This document shows, piece by piece, positions 26,410 through 35,876 of a stretch of 64,000 nt of DNA. This stretch comes from Caldilineaceae bacterium. GTDB taxonomy: Bacteria; Chloroflexota; Anaerolineae; Caldilineales; Caldilineaceae. The position numbers and the translations under genes were made by a program. Each line of letters opens with the position of its first letter. The stretch's first letter is position 1. The notes below the pieces were generated by a model. That model was not told the origin of the DNA, ran no database searches, and saw only the letters and a program-made list of their open reading frames with translations. The DNA lies in NCBI GenBank assembly GCA_022827195.1, contig JAJDTL010000002.1:145974-209973 (forward strand). The letters are read 5' to 3'.

Positions 26410-29370
26410 CTAACCTGACGTTTCCGCGGCGGCTGTGGGCGTCGGCACCGGCTGCGGAGCCTCCTGCGTTGAGACGCCGCTGACCTCCATCATTCGTTCC
26501 AGGACTTGCTGGAGCGCATCCAGCTCGGCGCCGTAGGCGGCCCAATTGCCGGCCATCAAGGCGTTCTGTGCCAGGCTATAGCGTGAGTTCGCCTCGAGAA
26601 TCAGCTCTTCCAATGTAGAGCCGCCCAGGTCCACCTTCTCTGCCGGCGCTGACTCGGGAGGCAGGACGGAAGTCGTGCGGCCGCCGGCGCTCAGGGCCAG
26701 CTCGGCAAGTTTTTCATCCGAGAGTACGTCCCGCCCAAACTGCTCGGCAAGAGCAAGACCCAGATTCTCCGCCATGATGACACGTTCGGAGGTGGCGAGT
26801 ATGACCCGCTTCAACTCGGGGATCTTGCCTGTGGCCGCCTGTAGATAGAGCGGTTCCACGTACAGAAGGCTCTCCCCAATCGGGATCACCAGTAGGTTGC
26901 CTCGAATCACCTGGCTGCCCTGCTGGTTCCACAGGCTGAGCTGCGAACTGATGACAGGGTCCTGATCGATCCGCGCCTCGATCTGCTTCGGCCCGAATAC
27001 CAGCGAGTCCTTGCCGAAGCGGTAGACGAGCATTTCGCCGTATTTGGCCGGGTCGTTCTGTGCAGCCAGCCATGAGATCATGTTCTCGCGGTTGGCCGGT
27101 GTGAAGGGCAGGATCTGAATAAAGTCGAGGTCGCTGTTGCCCGGCAGCTGCATCAGCACATAGTAGGGCTCCATAGGGCGGGACTGATTGTCGAAGATTT
27201 CTTCCGGCCAGGCCCAAACGTCCTCGCGGTTGTAAAAGTCGGTCGGCTCGGTCATCTGATAGGTGCGGAATACACCGGCCTGAATGCTGAAGAGGTCGTT
27301 AGGATAACGGATATGCGCTCTCAGATCGTCCGGCATCTCGTCGAAGGAGGTGAAGAGGTCGGGGAAGATGCGGGCATACGCGGCGGCAATCGGTTCGTCC
27401 GGCTCGACAACATAAAAGTTCATGTCGCCGGTGTAGGCGTCGATAATCACCTTGACCGGATTGCGAATGTAGTTGAAGCCGGGCGGAAGGGTCCTTGTCC
27501 CGACGTCGGTCGGCTCGCTGTAGGGAAATCGTCCGCTGACCGTGTAGGCGTCGAGGAACCAGTAGAGATGTCCGTCATCGCCGACGACGATGTAGGGATC
27601 TGAGTCGAAGCGCAGGAAAGGGGCAACCTCCTGTGTGCGCAAAAGGATGTTGCGACGCCAAAGAAGCTCACTCTCGGAATTGAGCTCCTGGCTGATGAAG
27701 AGATTGATGTCTGCGAACTGAATGGCAAAGGCCAACCTGGGGAGAAATCCCCCGATATTGATGCCCGTGTCACCTTCGAAGGTAGTGAAGACGTTGCCGC
27801 CCTCACCGCGCGGATAATCGAACTCCTCGGTCTCCGTCTTGACGATAACGTAGTCATTGGTCCTTTCGCCGAAGTAGATTTGGGGTCGCGTCACCTCCAA
27901 TATGCCCTGAACGGGCAGGTCCTTCAGCACAAATGTCGGCAGGCCGTCAGGTGTAATCTCAGCAACCGGCGATGCCGCGACACCATACCCATGCGTGTAG
28001 ACCAGCTTGCGATTGACCCACGTTTGCGCGGGCTGCTCCAGCTGGTCCGGTATCAGCTCGCGGGCCGACAACATCAGCTGCCTCCGCTCTCCTTCGACGT
28101 CGTAGCGGTCGATGTCGATGTCGGTAAACTGATACTGTTGCCGCAAAGCCTGTACCTGGTTGTAGGTCTGGAGCAGCGGGCGGTAGTCCCACAGGCGGAT
28201 GTTGCGAATCGTGTCCGGCTGGCTCAGAAGTTCGTCGGCGGTCAGCTCGCTGGCTGCGTCGAAATTCTCGTCGACGATATTGTCCAACCCGAACGCCGCG
28301 CGCGTGAATTCGATGTTATGGGCGATGTATTCGCGTTCGCGCGTGAACTCGTTCGGGTTAACCTGGAACCTCTGTACCAGGTTGGGATATACGTTTCCGG
28401 CCAGTGCGGAGATTGCGACCCAACCGACGATAACAACGACAATCGCCCGCCACGCCTGGCGCAGGAATACGTTTACCAGCAGAAGGATGGCGGCGATGAT
28501 TGTCACGAACACCAGAATGGTAAAGGCCGGGAGCTGTGCGTGAACGTCGGTATACCCGGCGCCGAAGACGGCGCCGCGGGCACTGTAGACCAGCTCGAGC
28601 GCGTCCAGCCGGTAGCGCCAGGCGATCAGCAGCAGGATCAGGGCGCCCAGCAGGCTGAGGTGGGCGCGCACTGCGGCCGGCGCATTCCAGCCGCGCCAGC
28701 CGATGCCACTTGCCAGGGCCGTGGCGATCAGCGTAATCACTGTGGCGGTCATCAGCCAGCCGCGCAGGAACTGCCAGATCGGCAACGTGAAGAGGAAGAA
28801 ACTGACGTCGCGCCCGAATATTGGGTCGGCCCGGCCGAACGGCTGCTGGTTGTAGAAAAGCAGCAGCTCCTCCCAGGCCGAAGATGCGCCGGTGCCCATG
28901 AAGAAGGCGAAGAAGGCGCCGACCAGCACAATGATCGGCGTCAGCCGCACGCCGATCGACTGAATTACCTCCATTACCGGCGTCTCGGCCAGCCCCTGGG
29001 GATTCAGACGTCGGGCCACCATCACGTTCACCACGAAGAACAGCCAAAACCCGACAGCCCCGACTGCGAACAGGCCCAGTGAAGCAATAATGCGCGTAAA
29101 GAAGACCGAGGTCAGCGCAAGGCTGTCGTACCAGAGCCAGTCGGTATAGAATCCCAGCACAGTGTTGAACAGGATCAGCGCGAGGAACGGCAGCAGCAGC
29201 CACCACAACAGGCGCCCTCCGCCGCCCTGCCCGCCGTTGCCGCCGCCGCGACGCGGCGCGGCCGGCCCCGGCGGGCCGTTGTCTTCCTGCAGTAGCTCCT
29301 CTTCGATCTGCTCCCAGTCGTCCTCGTCCAGACTCTCCAGCAGTTCGTTAAACGGATTGCGTTCAGCCAT
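26410..29370 (-). CDS. UPF0182 family membrane protein
   Basis: 986 aa. The N-terminal third has about seven membrane segments (roughly 55-345), preceded by an acidic, glycine-rich cytoplasmic stretch; a large extracytoplasmic domain follows. Family landmarks include FNTVLGFYTDWLWYDSL, ERIAHN-like EREYIAHNIEFTRAAFGLD, GYGVAASPVAEITPDGLP, IYFGE, GINIGGFLPRLAFA and RNPVKVIIDAYTGDMNFYV. The family is widespread in Actinobacteria, Chloroflexota and cyanobacteria; its role is unknown. The tail after residue 940 is Pro/Ala/Thr-rich. Confidence 0.95.
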   Translation of the reverse strand: MAERNPFNELLESLDEDDWEQIEEELLQEDNGPPGPAAPRRGGGNGGQGGGGRLLWWLLLPFLALILFNTVLGFYTDWLWYDSLALTSVFFTRIIASLGLFAVGAVGFWLFFVVNVMVARRLNPQGLAETPVMEVIQSIGVRLTPIIVLVGAFFAFFMGTGASSAWEELLLFYNQQPFGRADPIFGRDVSFFLFTLPIWQFLRGWLMTATVITLIATALASGIGWRGWNAPAAVRAHLSLLGALILLLIAWRYRLDALELVYSARGAVFGAGYTDVHAQLPAFTILVFVTIIAAILLLVNVFLRQAWRAIVVVIVGWVAISALAGNVYPNLVQRFQVNPNEFTREREYIAHNIEFTRAAFGLDNIVDENFDAASELTADELLSQPDTIRNIRLWDYRPLLQTYNQVQALRQQYQFTDIDIDRYDVEGERRQLMLSARELIPDQLEQPAQTWVNRKLVYTHGYGVAASPVAEITPDGLPTFVLKDLPVQGILEVTRPQIYFGERTNDYVIVKTETEEFDYPRGEGGNVFTTFEGDTGINIGGFLPRLAFAIQFADINLFISQELNSESELLWRRNILLRTQEVAPFLRFDSDPYIVVGDDGHLYWFLDAYTVSGRFPYSEPTDVGTRTLPPGFNYIRNPVKVIIDAYTGDMNFYVVEPDEPIAAAYARIFPDLFTSFDEMPDDLRAHIRYPNDLFSIQAGVFRTYQMTEPTDFYNREDVWAWPEEIFDNQSRPMEPYYVLMQLPGNSDLDFIQILPFTPANRENMISWLAAQNDPAKYGEMLVYRFGKDSLVFGPKQIEARIDQDPVISSQLSLWNQQGSQVIRGNLLVIPIGESLLYVEPLYLQAATGKIPELKRVILATSERVIMAENLGLALAEQFGRDVLSDEKLAELALSAGGRTTSVLPPESAPAEKVDLGGSTLEELILEANSRYSLAQNALMAGNWAAYGAELDALQQVLERMMEVSGVSTQEAPQPVPTPTAAAETSG

Positions 29371-29486
29371 ACGCCGTCCTTGTCAATTGAGCGGGACCGG
29401 TCCAGGGCCAATTCGAGCCAACTCAGCCCTCGCGCGCCTGGTCGGTGTCCCGATGCACCTCGCCGTTGCCGGCGCACTTGCTGACC

Positions 29487-29492
29487 ATTATA
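29487..29492 (-). promoter_or_regulatory. Extended -10 promoter for the UPF0182 gene
   Basis: On the minus strand TGGTATAAT gives a perfect -10 with an extended TGn element, about 117 bp before the UPF0182 start codon. No good -35 is present at 17 bp. Confidence 0.45.
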
Positions 29493-29639
29493 CCAGAAGT
29501 AGGCGGGATGCACGGGTTCCCTGTGCGCCGAAAACGGAAGGCACGTCTGGCCGCCCGCCAGCAAGCTCGTTCGTCTCCGGCGCGCGTTCAACTGTGCTAT
29601 ACTAGCTTCAATGCGCCACTTCAGGATCCTTCTCCAGCG

Positions 29640-30596
29640 ATGAATCCGACGTTCGATCTCGTCCCCTTTGCCACACTGCCCTGCCAGCAGTCACTCTTAG
29701 GGGCGCTCGTTCCAGTCCTGGCCGAATTAGACGCAATCGACGCAATCCTGCTTTCCGGTTCGCTGGCGCGTCAGGACGCCGACGACTGGAGCAGCGTTGA
29801 CATTTGCCTCATGTGGAAAACGGGCGAGCAGGGCGCGACGACCCTGGAGCGGTGCGACGAGCTAAAGGATGCGCTGGATCGAGCAGTAGGGAGGGAAGGT
29901 TATCAGCTCGGGCTCGCAACCCGGAAGGAGGGCGTCGACTGCCTGCTGGGCATCACCCTGGCGGGCGGCAGCGATTTCGGTCGTGAAGGTCAGGGCGTGG
30001 CGAGCGGTGTGATCTTCAGATTCTGCTGGGAGGCGTCAATATCAGAGAGCGATCTTTGGGTCCGCTCTGGTCCTGTCCGCCCAATCTACCTATCCCAGCG
30101 GCTTTCGCCTGAAGTGCGGGCCTCTCTGAAGAGGGGTGCATATCATTATGGCACGCCAGATTCGCACTTGATAGGGGAACAGCTAGGCCAGTTCTGGCTG
30201 TTGCTGGCGCAACTGCCCACAATCCTGGAGCGCCGTGAAGATCTCGCCGCACACACCTTACTTGGTGAGACGCGCTCGCTCTTGCTTGACCTGGTCGTGG
30301 CCCTGAACGGGGCCACCCGCCCCACTTCAACCGCGCGCGTCAATCGCTTCCTGGGGCCGGACCAGCAGCAGGCATTCGAGAAGAGCCTGGGGATGGGGCG
30401 GATCTCCTCCGGCGCGACATCGCCGAAACTAAACTGGATCGGTCAGGCCGTCGCGTTGATAGTCCTCTACCGCTGGTACGCCCCGCAACTTTGCGAGATC
30501 TTCTGCGCGCCGTACCCCCAACAGGCCGAAGACACCGTCCTCGATCTGATGCGCTCCCGGCTCGATGGCTGGCCTGCAGTGATAGAGACCGGCTGA
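29640..30596 (+). CDS. Nucleotidyltransferase-fold protein with altered active site
   Basis: 318 aa from ATG 29640; a 65-codon upstream extension has no protein-like character. The N-terminal pol-beta-type motif is GSLARQDADDWSSVDI (40-55). The family usually has an Asp pair, Ser-Asp-x-Asp, but here Ser52 replaces the first Asp and only Asp54 remains. The remainder is helical (about 160-318), as in aminoglycoside-nucleotidyltransferase-like proteins. It may be inactive or bind nucleotides only. Convergent with the PHP gene. Confidence 0.78.
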   Translation: MNPTFDLVPFATLPCQQSLLGALVPVLAELDAIDAILLSGSLARQDADDWSSVDICLMWKTGEQGATTLERCDELKDALDRAVGREGYQLGLATRKEGVDCLLGITLAGGSDFGREGQGVASGVIFRFCWEASISESDLWVRSGPVRPIYLSQRLSPEVRASLKRGAYHYGTPDSHLIGEQLGQFWLLLAQLPTILERREDLAAHTLLGETRSLLLDLVVALNGATRPTSTARVNRFLGPDQQQAFEKSLGMGRISSGATSPKLNWIGQAVALIVLYRWYAPQLCEIFCAPYPQQAEDTVLDLMRSRLDGWPAVIETG

Positions 30597-30682
30597 ACCG
30601 TGCCAGGGGCTCGCCAGGGTCTCAGATGGCCGAGTCTAAGGGTGGCTGCGGCCACGCCTCCAGCTAATGTTCGCTGCCAATA

Positions 30683-31843
30683 TCACTCGTCCTCGGCGCG
30701 GCGCACGTAGATGGGATTGCTGAAAATCCAGCCTCGCAACTTTCCCCAGCGATGCTTCCAGACCTCGACACGGTAAACGCTCGGATCGCGTACGTCGTAG
30801 GAGATTGCGTTGGCATGTCCTTGGGCGATGACGCGACCGTTGCGCAGCAGACGGATTTGGGCCTGGCGCGGCGCGCGTACTTGCAAACGGAGACAGCTCC
30901 CTGCCGGCAACGTGACCGTGTCTCCCATTATCGCGACCGTTTTTTGGGCCACGGCCCCCGCTTCCACCTCCGCCCAGAAGCGAAAGCCCTGCGTAGGCCC
31001 GACCAGGTCGTACCCGACCCAGCAGTGCCCCTGCCGCAATCCATCCAGGACCAGCTCACGATCGTGCCGCACATTCTCATGGCGAAAGTCGGAGTCGGCC
31101 TCTTCCGCCTGACCAAGGAAGGGGACCCTGGTCAGTACATGGGTATTCAGCGCGCGGGCGCACTCCTCGTAAGTCATGAAGCGGCGGCTGATTGGCCCTC
31201 TGCGGAGGACGACTGCGTGTACGTCGGTCCCGCCAAGGGCGACAATCGGGCGATCCTGCATCAATTCATCCCACTTTTGCAGCGTGGCCGGCAACGGGCC
31301 AAAGGTGAAGCAGTGGGGAAGGACCGCCACAAGGATGGCCCGGAGGTAACTGGTGGTAAAGCCGCGGAAGCTGGACAGGTAGTTCCACAGCTCGATGCCG
31401 CAGTAGCCGGTAACCTCCCAGTTGCGCCAGGGATAGGTATCCGAAAACAGTCTTGTTCCCTGTTCGATCGGATGGGCGAGGAATGCGAGCGCGTTCTGCT
31501 GACGCACGGCGTCGATCAGCTGCTGCGGGTCCTTTGCCTGGCCGCTGACGTCGGTCTCGACGCCCAGGCAGAGCATGTGGTTGCCCGATTCCTTCCGCTC
31601 AGTGTCGTGGACCTCCTGGCCGACGAGCGTGAGGACCCCGCGGCGGTACCCCTCCTCCTCTTCCCGCACCAGCACATTGTGGTCCGTTACGAAGACAAAG
31701 TCCAGGCCCCCGCGCACTGCCCCGTCGATCAGTTCGTCGAAAGACCCACTACCGTCGCTGTGGGTCGTGTGCATATGGATATTGCCGAAGTATTCGTGTA
31801 CGTGGTCGTCGGGACCTGTCCGGGCCATAGTCTTCCTCTTCAA
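30683..31843 (-). CDS. PHP-domain phosphoesterase-like protein
   Basis: 386 aa; ATG at 31828 (codon 6) is an equally good start. Metal-binding motifs of the PHP fold are all seen: HMHTTHSDGSG (23 onward), TDHN (53-56), LAHPIEQGT and the C-terminal GGTDVH. The last 100 residues form a beta domain (SCLRLQVRAPRQAQIRLLRNG), perhaps a carbohydrate- or ligand-binding module. Relatives hydrolyse phosphate esters with two or three metals. 83 bp downstream of the tRNA methyltransferase gene, same strand. Confidence 0.88.
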   Translation of the reverse strand: MKRKTMARTGPDDHVHEYFGNIHMHTTHSDGSGSFDELIDGAVRGGLDFVFVTDHNVLVREEEEGYRRGVLTLVGQEVHDTERKESGNHMLCLGVETDVSGQAKDPQQLIDAVRQQNALAFLAHPIEQGTRLFSDTYPWRNWEVTGYCGIELWNYLSSFRGFTTSYLRAILVAVLPHCFTFGPLPATLQKWDELMQDRPIVALGGTDVHAVVLRRGPISRRFMTYEECARALNTHVLTRVPFLGQAEEADSDFRHENVRHDRELVLDGLRQGHCWVGYDLVGPTQGFRFWAEVEAGAVAQKTVAIMGDTVTLPAGSCLRLQVRAPRQAQIRLLRNGRVIAQGHANAISYDVRDPSVYRVEVWKHRWGKLRGWIFSNPIYVRRAEDE

Positions 31844-31926
31844 GTCCTGTGCAAGGTAGGCGCCTATTCCGCTTCCACCCAGGCAAAGGCCCTATTGCAT
31901 CATCCTCGGGAACCTGTCTGTTCGCG

Positions 31927-32955
31927 TCAGGGGAGCTTCGGCTTAGGGTGTTGGCCCTCTGCCAAATCCTGCGCCCGCCTCACCTCTTCATCGGCGATGC
32001 GCTCCTCCAATGCCTTGCGTGCTTCGTATCTCTTTCGCTCCTGCGAGAGCCAGCGCCGCGGCTCAGAGGGATCGACTACAGGGCGAGCCGAAATCAGGAA
32101 TCCGGTATGGCCGACCATGCTGTCGTCGGGGCGGAGCCGGTCAGGCACCGGCTTGTACTTGCGTACAAGAATCTCTTCCACGCCAATGTCGGCAAAGCCG
32201 CCTTTCTCGAGCTCGGCCAGCAGCTGAGTGACCTGGTTGGTGGTCGGGACCAGCGCGGCAAAGAAGGATCCCGGCCGCAGCGCGGTGTGCGCTTTGTCGA
32301 CGAAAAGCCAGGGCGTACGCACGTCGAGAACCAGGGCGTCGACGCTGGTCTGCGCAAAGCCGTCCAGGATCGACGCGTGGTACAGTTCGACATATTGCAG
32401 CAGGCCCATCTGGGTCAGATTCCTGCGCGCCACACTGAGGTGCTCTTCGCGAATCTCGTAGGAGTAGACCCGGCCGGTCGGCGCCACCGCCCAGGCAAGT
32501 GCGATCGCAAGCGCGCCGCTGCCCGTTCCCGCCTCGATCACCCGCGAGCCGGCCCGCAGGCTCAGCCGTTGCACTATCATGGCCGCGTCCTTCGGGTAGA
32601 TAATCTGCGTGTTGCGCTTTATGCGCGTCATCCGGTCGTCGAGCGAGGGTTCCAGCAGCAGCAACGCGTGCCCCAAATGGCTCTGCACCGTTGTGCCGTA
32701 TGGCAGGTTCAGCAGGTCGTCGTGCCTGGTCGTGCCCAAATGGGAGTGAAACTGGCGGCCCGGCTCGAGCCGCAAGACGTTCCGCTTTCCTCCAGCGCTG
32801 ACAAGCAGCACAAGATCGCCGGCCTTCGTCAGATTCGCGGCGCTTTCAAATGGGGCAGCTTCATTGCCCCTTCCCGCAGTTATGTTAGAACCGCCGCTAT
32901 CTTCGCCGGCCTCGCTTGCAGGCGACTCTTCCTTGAATCGGGCTTGCGCTGTCAC
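31927..32955 (-). CDS. trmI: tRNA (adenine-58-N1)-methyltransferase
   Basis: 342 aa. SAM-binding loop VIEAGTGSGALAIALA, then YEIREEHLSVARRNL and LDVRTPW fit TrmI, which methylates A58 of the tRNA T-loop. The N-terminal half has the family's small beta domain (GDLVLLV, FHSHLG, IYPKDAAMIV). Extra 40 residues at the N-terminus are low-complexity, so a later start is possible, and a charged C-terminal extension of about 45 residues follows the core. Confidence 0.9.
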   Translation of the reverse strand: MTAQARFKEESPASEAGEDSGGSNITAGRGNEAAPFESAANLTKAGDLVLLVSAGGKRNVLRLEPGRQFHSHLGTTRHDDLLNLPYGTTVQSHLGHALLLLEPSLDDRMTRIKRNTQIIYPKDAAMIVQRLSLRAGSRVIEAGTGSGALAIALAWAVAPTGRVYSYEIREEHLSVARRNLTQMGLLQYVELYHASILDGFAQTSVDALVLDVRTPWLFVDKAHTALRPGSFFAALVPTTNQVTQLLAELEKGGFADIGVEEILVRKYKPVPDRLRPDDSMVGHTGFLISARPVVDPSEPRRWLSQERKRYEARKALEERIADEEVRRAQDLAEGQHPKPKLP

Positions 32956-33493
32956 CTATTTTTGCCTCACAACTCTTCGCCCCGCAATCATCTGTTTCTG
33001 CGCGCCATGCTCCGGCGTCCGGCGAGCGAACATAAACAGCCTCGATGCTCCAGACAGATTATAGACACATGGAAGCCGGTTCGGCAAGGGAGTGCAGGTT
33101 GCGGCCCGCCTGCTATCGATTGCCCCGAATCTCGGCTTGCCGCTACCTGCCCGCCTCGATCGACTCAAGTGGGGGAACGGCAATTGACACACTTTATTGG
33201 CATGTGTACAATTCGATTGAAGATGGCGCAGGCGATTCGGCGTCCAAACAGATCGCGGATCGCTGTGTTCAGCCGGTTCGATCGCCGGCCCTGCCAATGC
33301 AATCGAGGGGACAGCTGAAAGGGCCTTCAGTCCCTTCCTTCTCCATGTCCTTGTTCTGGCGCCCCGACCTGGTACAGCGGGAAAAGTCATTCAGATTTTA
33401 CTGACACAAAAGCAGTGCGGCGCCCAGGTAGGCCGCAGCTCTTAACTGGATTCTCTTCATCGGGAGTCCACTTCAACCACCAGGAGGTCTCGC
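32956..33493. other. 538-bp intergenic region
   Basis: Lies between the divergent trmI and lipoprotein genes. No protein-like frame. It contains one excellent plus-strand promoter (33184-33212) and then a 270-nt leader with no recognised riboswitch. Confidence 0.6.
33184..33212 (+). promoter_or_regulatory. Strong sigma-70 promoter for the lipoprotein gene
   Basis: Perfect TTGACA (33184-33189), 17-bp spacer, TACAAT (33207-33212). The flanks form an imperfect dyad (ATTGACACA and TGTGTACAAT) that could be an operator. Transcription would give a leader of about 275 nt. Confidence 0.75.
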
Positions 33494-34543
33494 ATGAAGA
33501 ATCGCGTCACATTTTGGGCTGTGCTCTTGCTTGTCGTCGCGCTCGTGTTTTCAGGCTGCACGCCCCGCGTCGGCGCCGGCTCCGTCGTCGAAAGAGACCC
33601 TAATACGCTTTTCGTTGACCTGCCGGCTCTGGTTGTCGATTACGATTCCGACGGCACCGCTTCGGTCGGCGGCCTGACGCACATGGACATCGGCAACACG
33701 GAGGCCCCCGGCGGTGTCGTCCTGCCGGCTGGAATCAGACTGGGCCTCGCGACCGCGCTCTACGGCATGTCGCTCGACCCAACCTGGGTCCAATACTTCA
33801 CAGCCGCCAACATCCAACACCTGCAGGTGAACAACGGCCCGGAGGGTATCTTTCTCATGGTGAACGGGCGCCAGATTCCCTCTCTCGTCTGGGATGGAGG
33901 TTCGCTCGTGGCAACTTCCGATGCGATCGACGCAGTCGGTCTTGGCGTTCCCGCGCTCAACAAAGTGCTGCCGCTGGTGCGTAACTTCGGCCTCGGTCTC
34001 GTTCTGCGATTCCCCGTGGCCGAGGGAACCGAGTTGCTCCCATTGACAGGGCAGCCTGAAAGCGAAGAAGCAATTCGGGCGCGAGAGACCCAGGCGCAGA
34101 TGGCAGAGCTGATTGGCGGCCTGCCGGCGATTGACCTCCCCATCGTCTACCATGCCGATGGCAGCTTCACCCTTGCCGAACTGACCGACACCGAGTGGTC
34201 CGCACTGACGCTCGTGCCCTTCTGGGCCTTCCGCCTCTCTCCTGCGATTATCTCCAGCCTGTCGGAAGCCGGAATCTCGGTCATCACCCTGCAGACCAAC
34301 AAGGAAGGAATCCACATCGGCGTCAACGACATCGCCCTTCCTTACTTGTCCTGGGGCAGCGGAGAGGTGCAGAATATCCTCGCGATTGTGAAGGAGTCCG
34401 GCCTGCTGGAGACGGTTGAGGCGTTGTTCCCCGGCGGAAGCATTTACGAAGTGGTTGGCCTCGTGGAGAGCATGCTGCCACTGATACAGATGACCGATGT
34501 CAACGTCACCGTCTTTCTGCCGGGCTCTCAGATGGGCAATTGA
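33494..34543 (+). CDS. Lipoprotein of unknown function with duplicated halves
   Basis: 349 aa. ATG with AGGAGG site 33481-33486. Signal peptide and lipobox VFSGC make Cys22 a lipidation site. Two halves repeat a motif: IQHLQVNNGPEGIFLMVNG followed by RQIPSLVWDGGSL in the first, and ISVITLQTNKEGIHIGVND followed by IALPYLSWGSGEV in the second. Each half then ends in a helical segment of the pattern LPLVRNFG or LEALFPG type. No known family is recognised. It has its own strong promoter and intrinsic terminator, so it is a monocistronic, probably abundant, surface lipoprotein. Confidence 0.8.
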   Translation: MKNRVTFWAVLLLVVALVFSGCTPRVGAGSVVERDPNTLFVDLPALVVDYDSDGTASVGGLTHMDIGNTEAPGGVVLPAGIRLGLATALYGMSLDPTWVQYFTAANIQHLQVNNGPEGIFLMVNGRQIPSLVWDGGSLVATSDAIDAVGLGVPALNKVLPLVRNFGLGLVLRFPVAEGTELLPLTGQPESEEAIRARETQAQMAELIGGLPAIDLPIVYHADGSFTLAELTDTEWSALTLVPFWAFRLSPAIISSLSEAGISVITLQTNKEGIHIGVNDIALPYLSWGSGEVQNILAIVKESGLLETVEALFPGGSIYEVVGLVESMLPLIQMTDVNVTVFLPGSQMGN

Positions 34544-34612
34544 GTCACTTTTGGGCGCTCCGGCCGGTTCGAGGCGCCTGCTATCACGGGGCGAGTGGGC
34601 TGGTGTACCTTT

Positions 34613-34647
34613 AAGAGCAGGCGTAGTGGACCTACGCCTGCTCTTTT
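34613..34647 (+). terminator. Intrinsic terminator of the lipoprotein gene
   Basis: AAGAGCAGGCGTAG (34613-34626) and CTACGCCTGCTCTT (34632-34645) form a perfect 14-bp stem with a 5-base loop; TTTT closes it at 34644-34647. 70 bp after the stop codon. Confidence 0.92.
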
Positions 34648-34728
34648 CATTTGCCTCTTTTGAGATTATGTCGCAGACGTCGCCGGCAGCCAGTCACTGT
34701 GAATCCCGCATCCAGCCGTTGACCGTAC

Positions 34729-35784
34729 CTACCGCGTTTCGGTAATTTTGCTCAGCCCGCGCGGATGGTCGGGATCGAAATCGCGGGCGAGAGCAAGGTA
34801 GAGGGCAAGTAGCTGCCCGGGCACGACGGCCAGAAGCGGCGAAAGCCAGTCTGGTACGGGTGGAAAAGGAAAGCGGGAGCGGCCAGTTTCGAGGATGGCT
34901 TCGTCGCTGCTGACGCACAGGAGCTCGGCTCTGAGACCGCGCAGCTGCTCGACAAGGGCGCGCATTTCCGGCGCGAGGATGCCGCTCGAAGCAACGACAA
35001 TCGCCGAAAATCCAGGCTCGATCAGGCTCACCGGGCCGTGGAGGAAGTCGGCGCTGCTGTATGGTTCGGCCAGTGTATAGGTCAACTCTTTCAGCTTCAG
35101 CGCGATCTCAAAGGTAGTCGAATAGTTATACCCCCTGCCTACGACGACACAGTTGCGCATGTATCGATAGCGTTCGGCCAGGCGTTCGACGTCCCCGTTC
35201 ATTGCCAGAGTCTGGCGCATGAGAGATGGCGCCTGCTGAAGCGTTTCGATGCGATCCGCATCTCCCGCCAGGTGCGCCGACAAGAGGCCGACGGCGAAGA
35301 GCTGCGCCGTGTACGTCTTGGTCGCCGCGATCGACCGCTCCCGTCCGGCTCCCAGCGAGACGACATGATCGGCCTGCTGCGCCAAAGGAGACGCCTCCGA
35401 GTTTGTTATCGCAGCCGTCATGTGGCCCTGGCGTTTGCCCTCTGCCAGAACGCTGACGATGTCTGGACTCTGGCCGCTCTGGCTGATTCCGAGTACGAGG
35501 GTGCCCGGAGCGAAGAGAGGAGGGCGTTGGTACAGAGTGAAGAGGCTGGGGGTGGTCAGCATCACCGGCAGCCGGTTGTTGGCCCCCAGCAGATACTGGG
35601 CATAGCGCGCTGCGTTGTCACTCGTGCCCCTGGCGGCAATTACGATCTGGCGAATGTCGGCAACGCGCATGCCGGCGACCAGTTCGTCCAGCGCGCCCTG
35701 CCCGTCCTGCCAAAAGCGCGCGATCACATCCGGCTGCTCCTGTATTTCCTGGAATAGAATCGGGTCCGAGCCCATTGTCGCCAC
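34729..35784 (-). CDS. SIS-domain sugar isomerase-like protein (GlmS isomerase half)
   Basis: 351 aa; ATG at codon 4 is also possible. Two SIS domains as in the isomerase part of glucosamine-6-phosphate synthase: [29 protein letters not shown] (phosphosugar loop), [15 protein letters not shown], then [21 protein letters not shown] and [17 protein letters not shown]. The glutaminase domain is absent, so it is an isomerase or deaminase rather than full GlmS. Likely acts on an amino-sugar phosphate; exact substrate unknown. Confidence 0.9.
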   Translation of the reverse strand: MATMGSDPILFQEIQEQPDVIARFWQDGQGALDELVAGMRVADIRQIVIAARGTSDNAARYAQYLLGANNRLPVMLTTPSLFTLYQRPPLFAPGTLVLGISQSGQSPDIVSVLAEGKRQGHMTAAITNSEASPLAQQADHVVSLGAGRERSIAATKTYTAQLFAVGLLSAHLAGDADRIETLQQAPSLMRQTLAMNGDVERLAERYRYMRNCVVVGRGYNYSTTFEIALKLKELTYTLAEPYSSADFLHGPVSLIEPGFSAIVVASSGILAPEMRALVEQLRGLRAELLCVSSDEAILETGRSRFPFPPVPDWLSPLLAVVPGQLLALYLALARDFDPDHPRGLSKITETR

Positions 35785-35876
35785 CTTTTGGTCCGCTGGA
35801 CGAAGTTCCCGTAGAGTATAACACCCTCCTGACCGATATCATGTCCTGTGAACTGCCTTAGACGAGGATCACTACA

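Noticed and set aside
27880..29082. 400-codon open frame antisense to the UPF0182 gene
   Set aside because: Shadow of a real gene; Gln/His-rich composition is that of an antisense frame.
29445..29639. 65-codon N-terminal extension of the nucleotidyltransferase frame
   Set aside because: Overlaps the UPF0182 promoter region and is basic low-complexity sequence; ATG 29640 starts the recognisable fold.
30752..32227. 491-codon open frame antisense to the PHP and trmI genes
   Set aside because: Spans two minus-strand genes with intact metal and SAM motifs.
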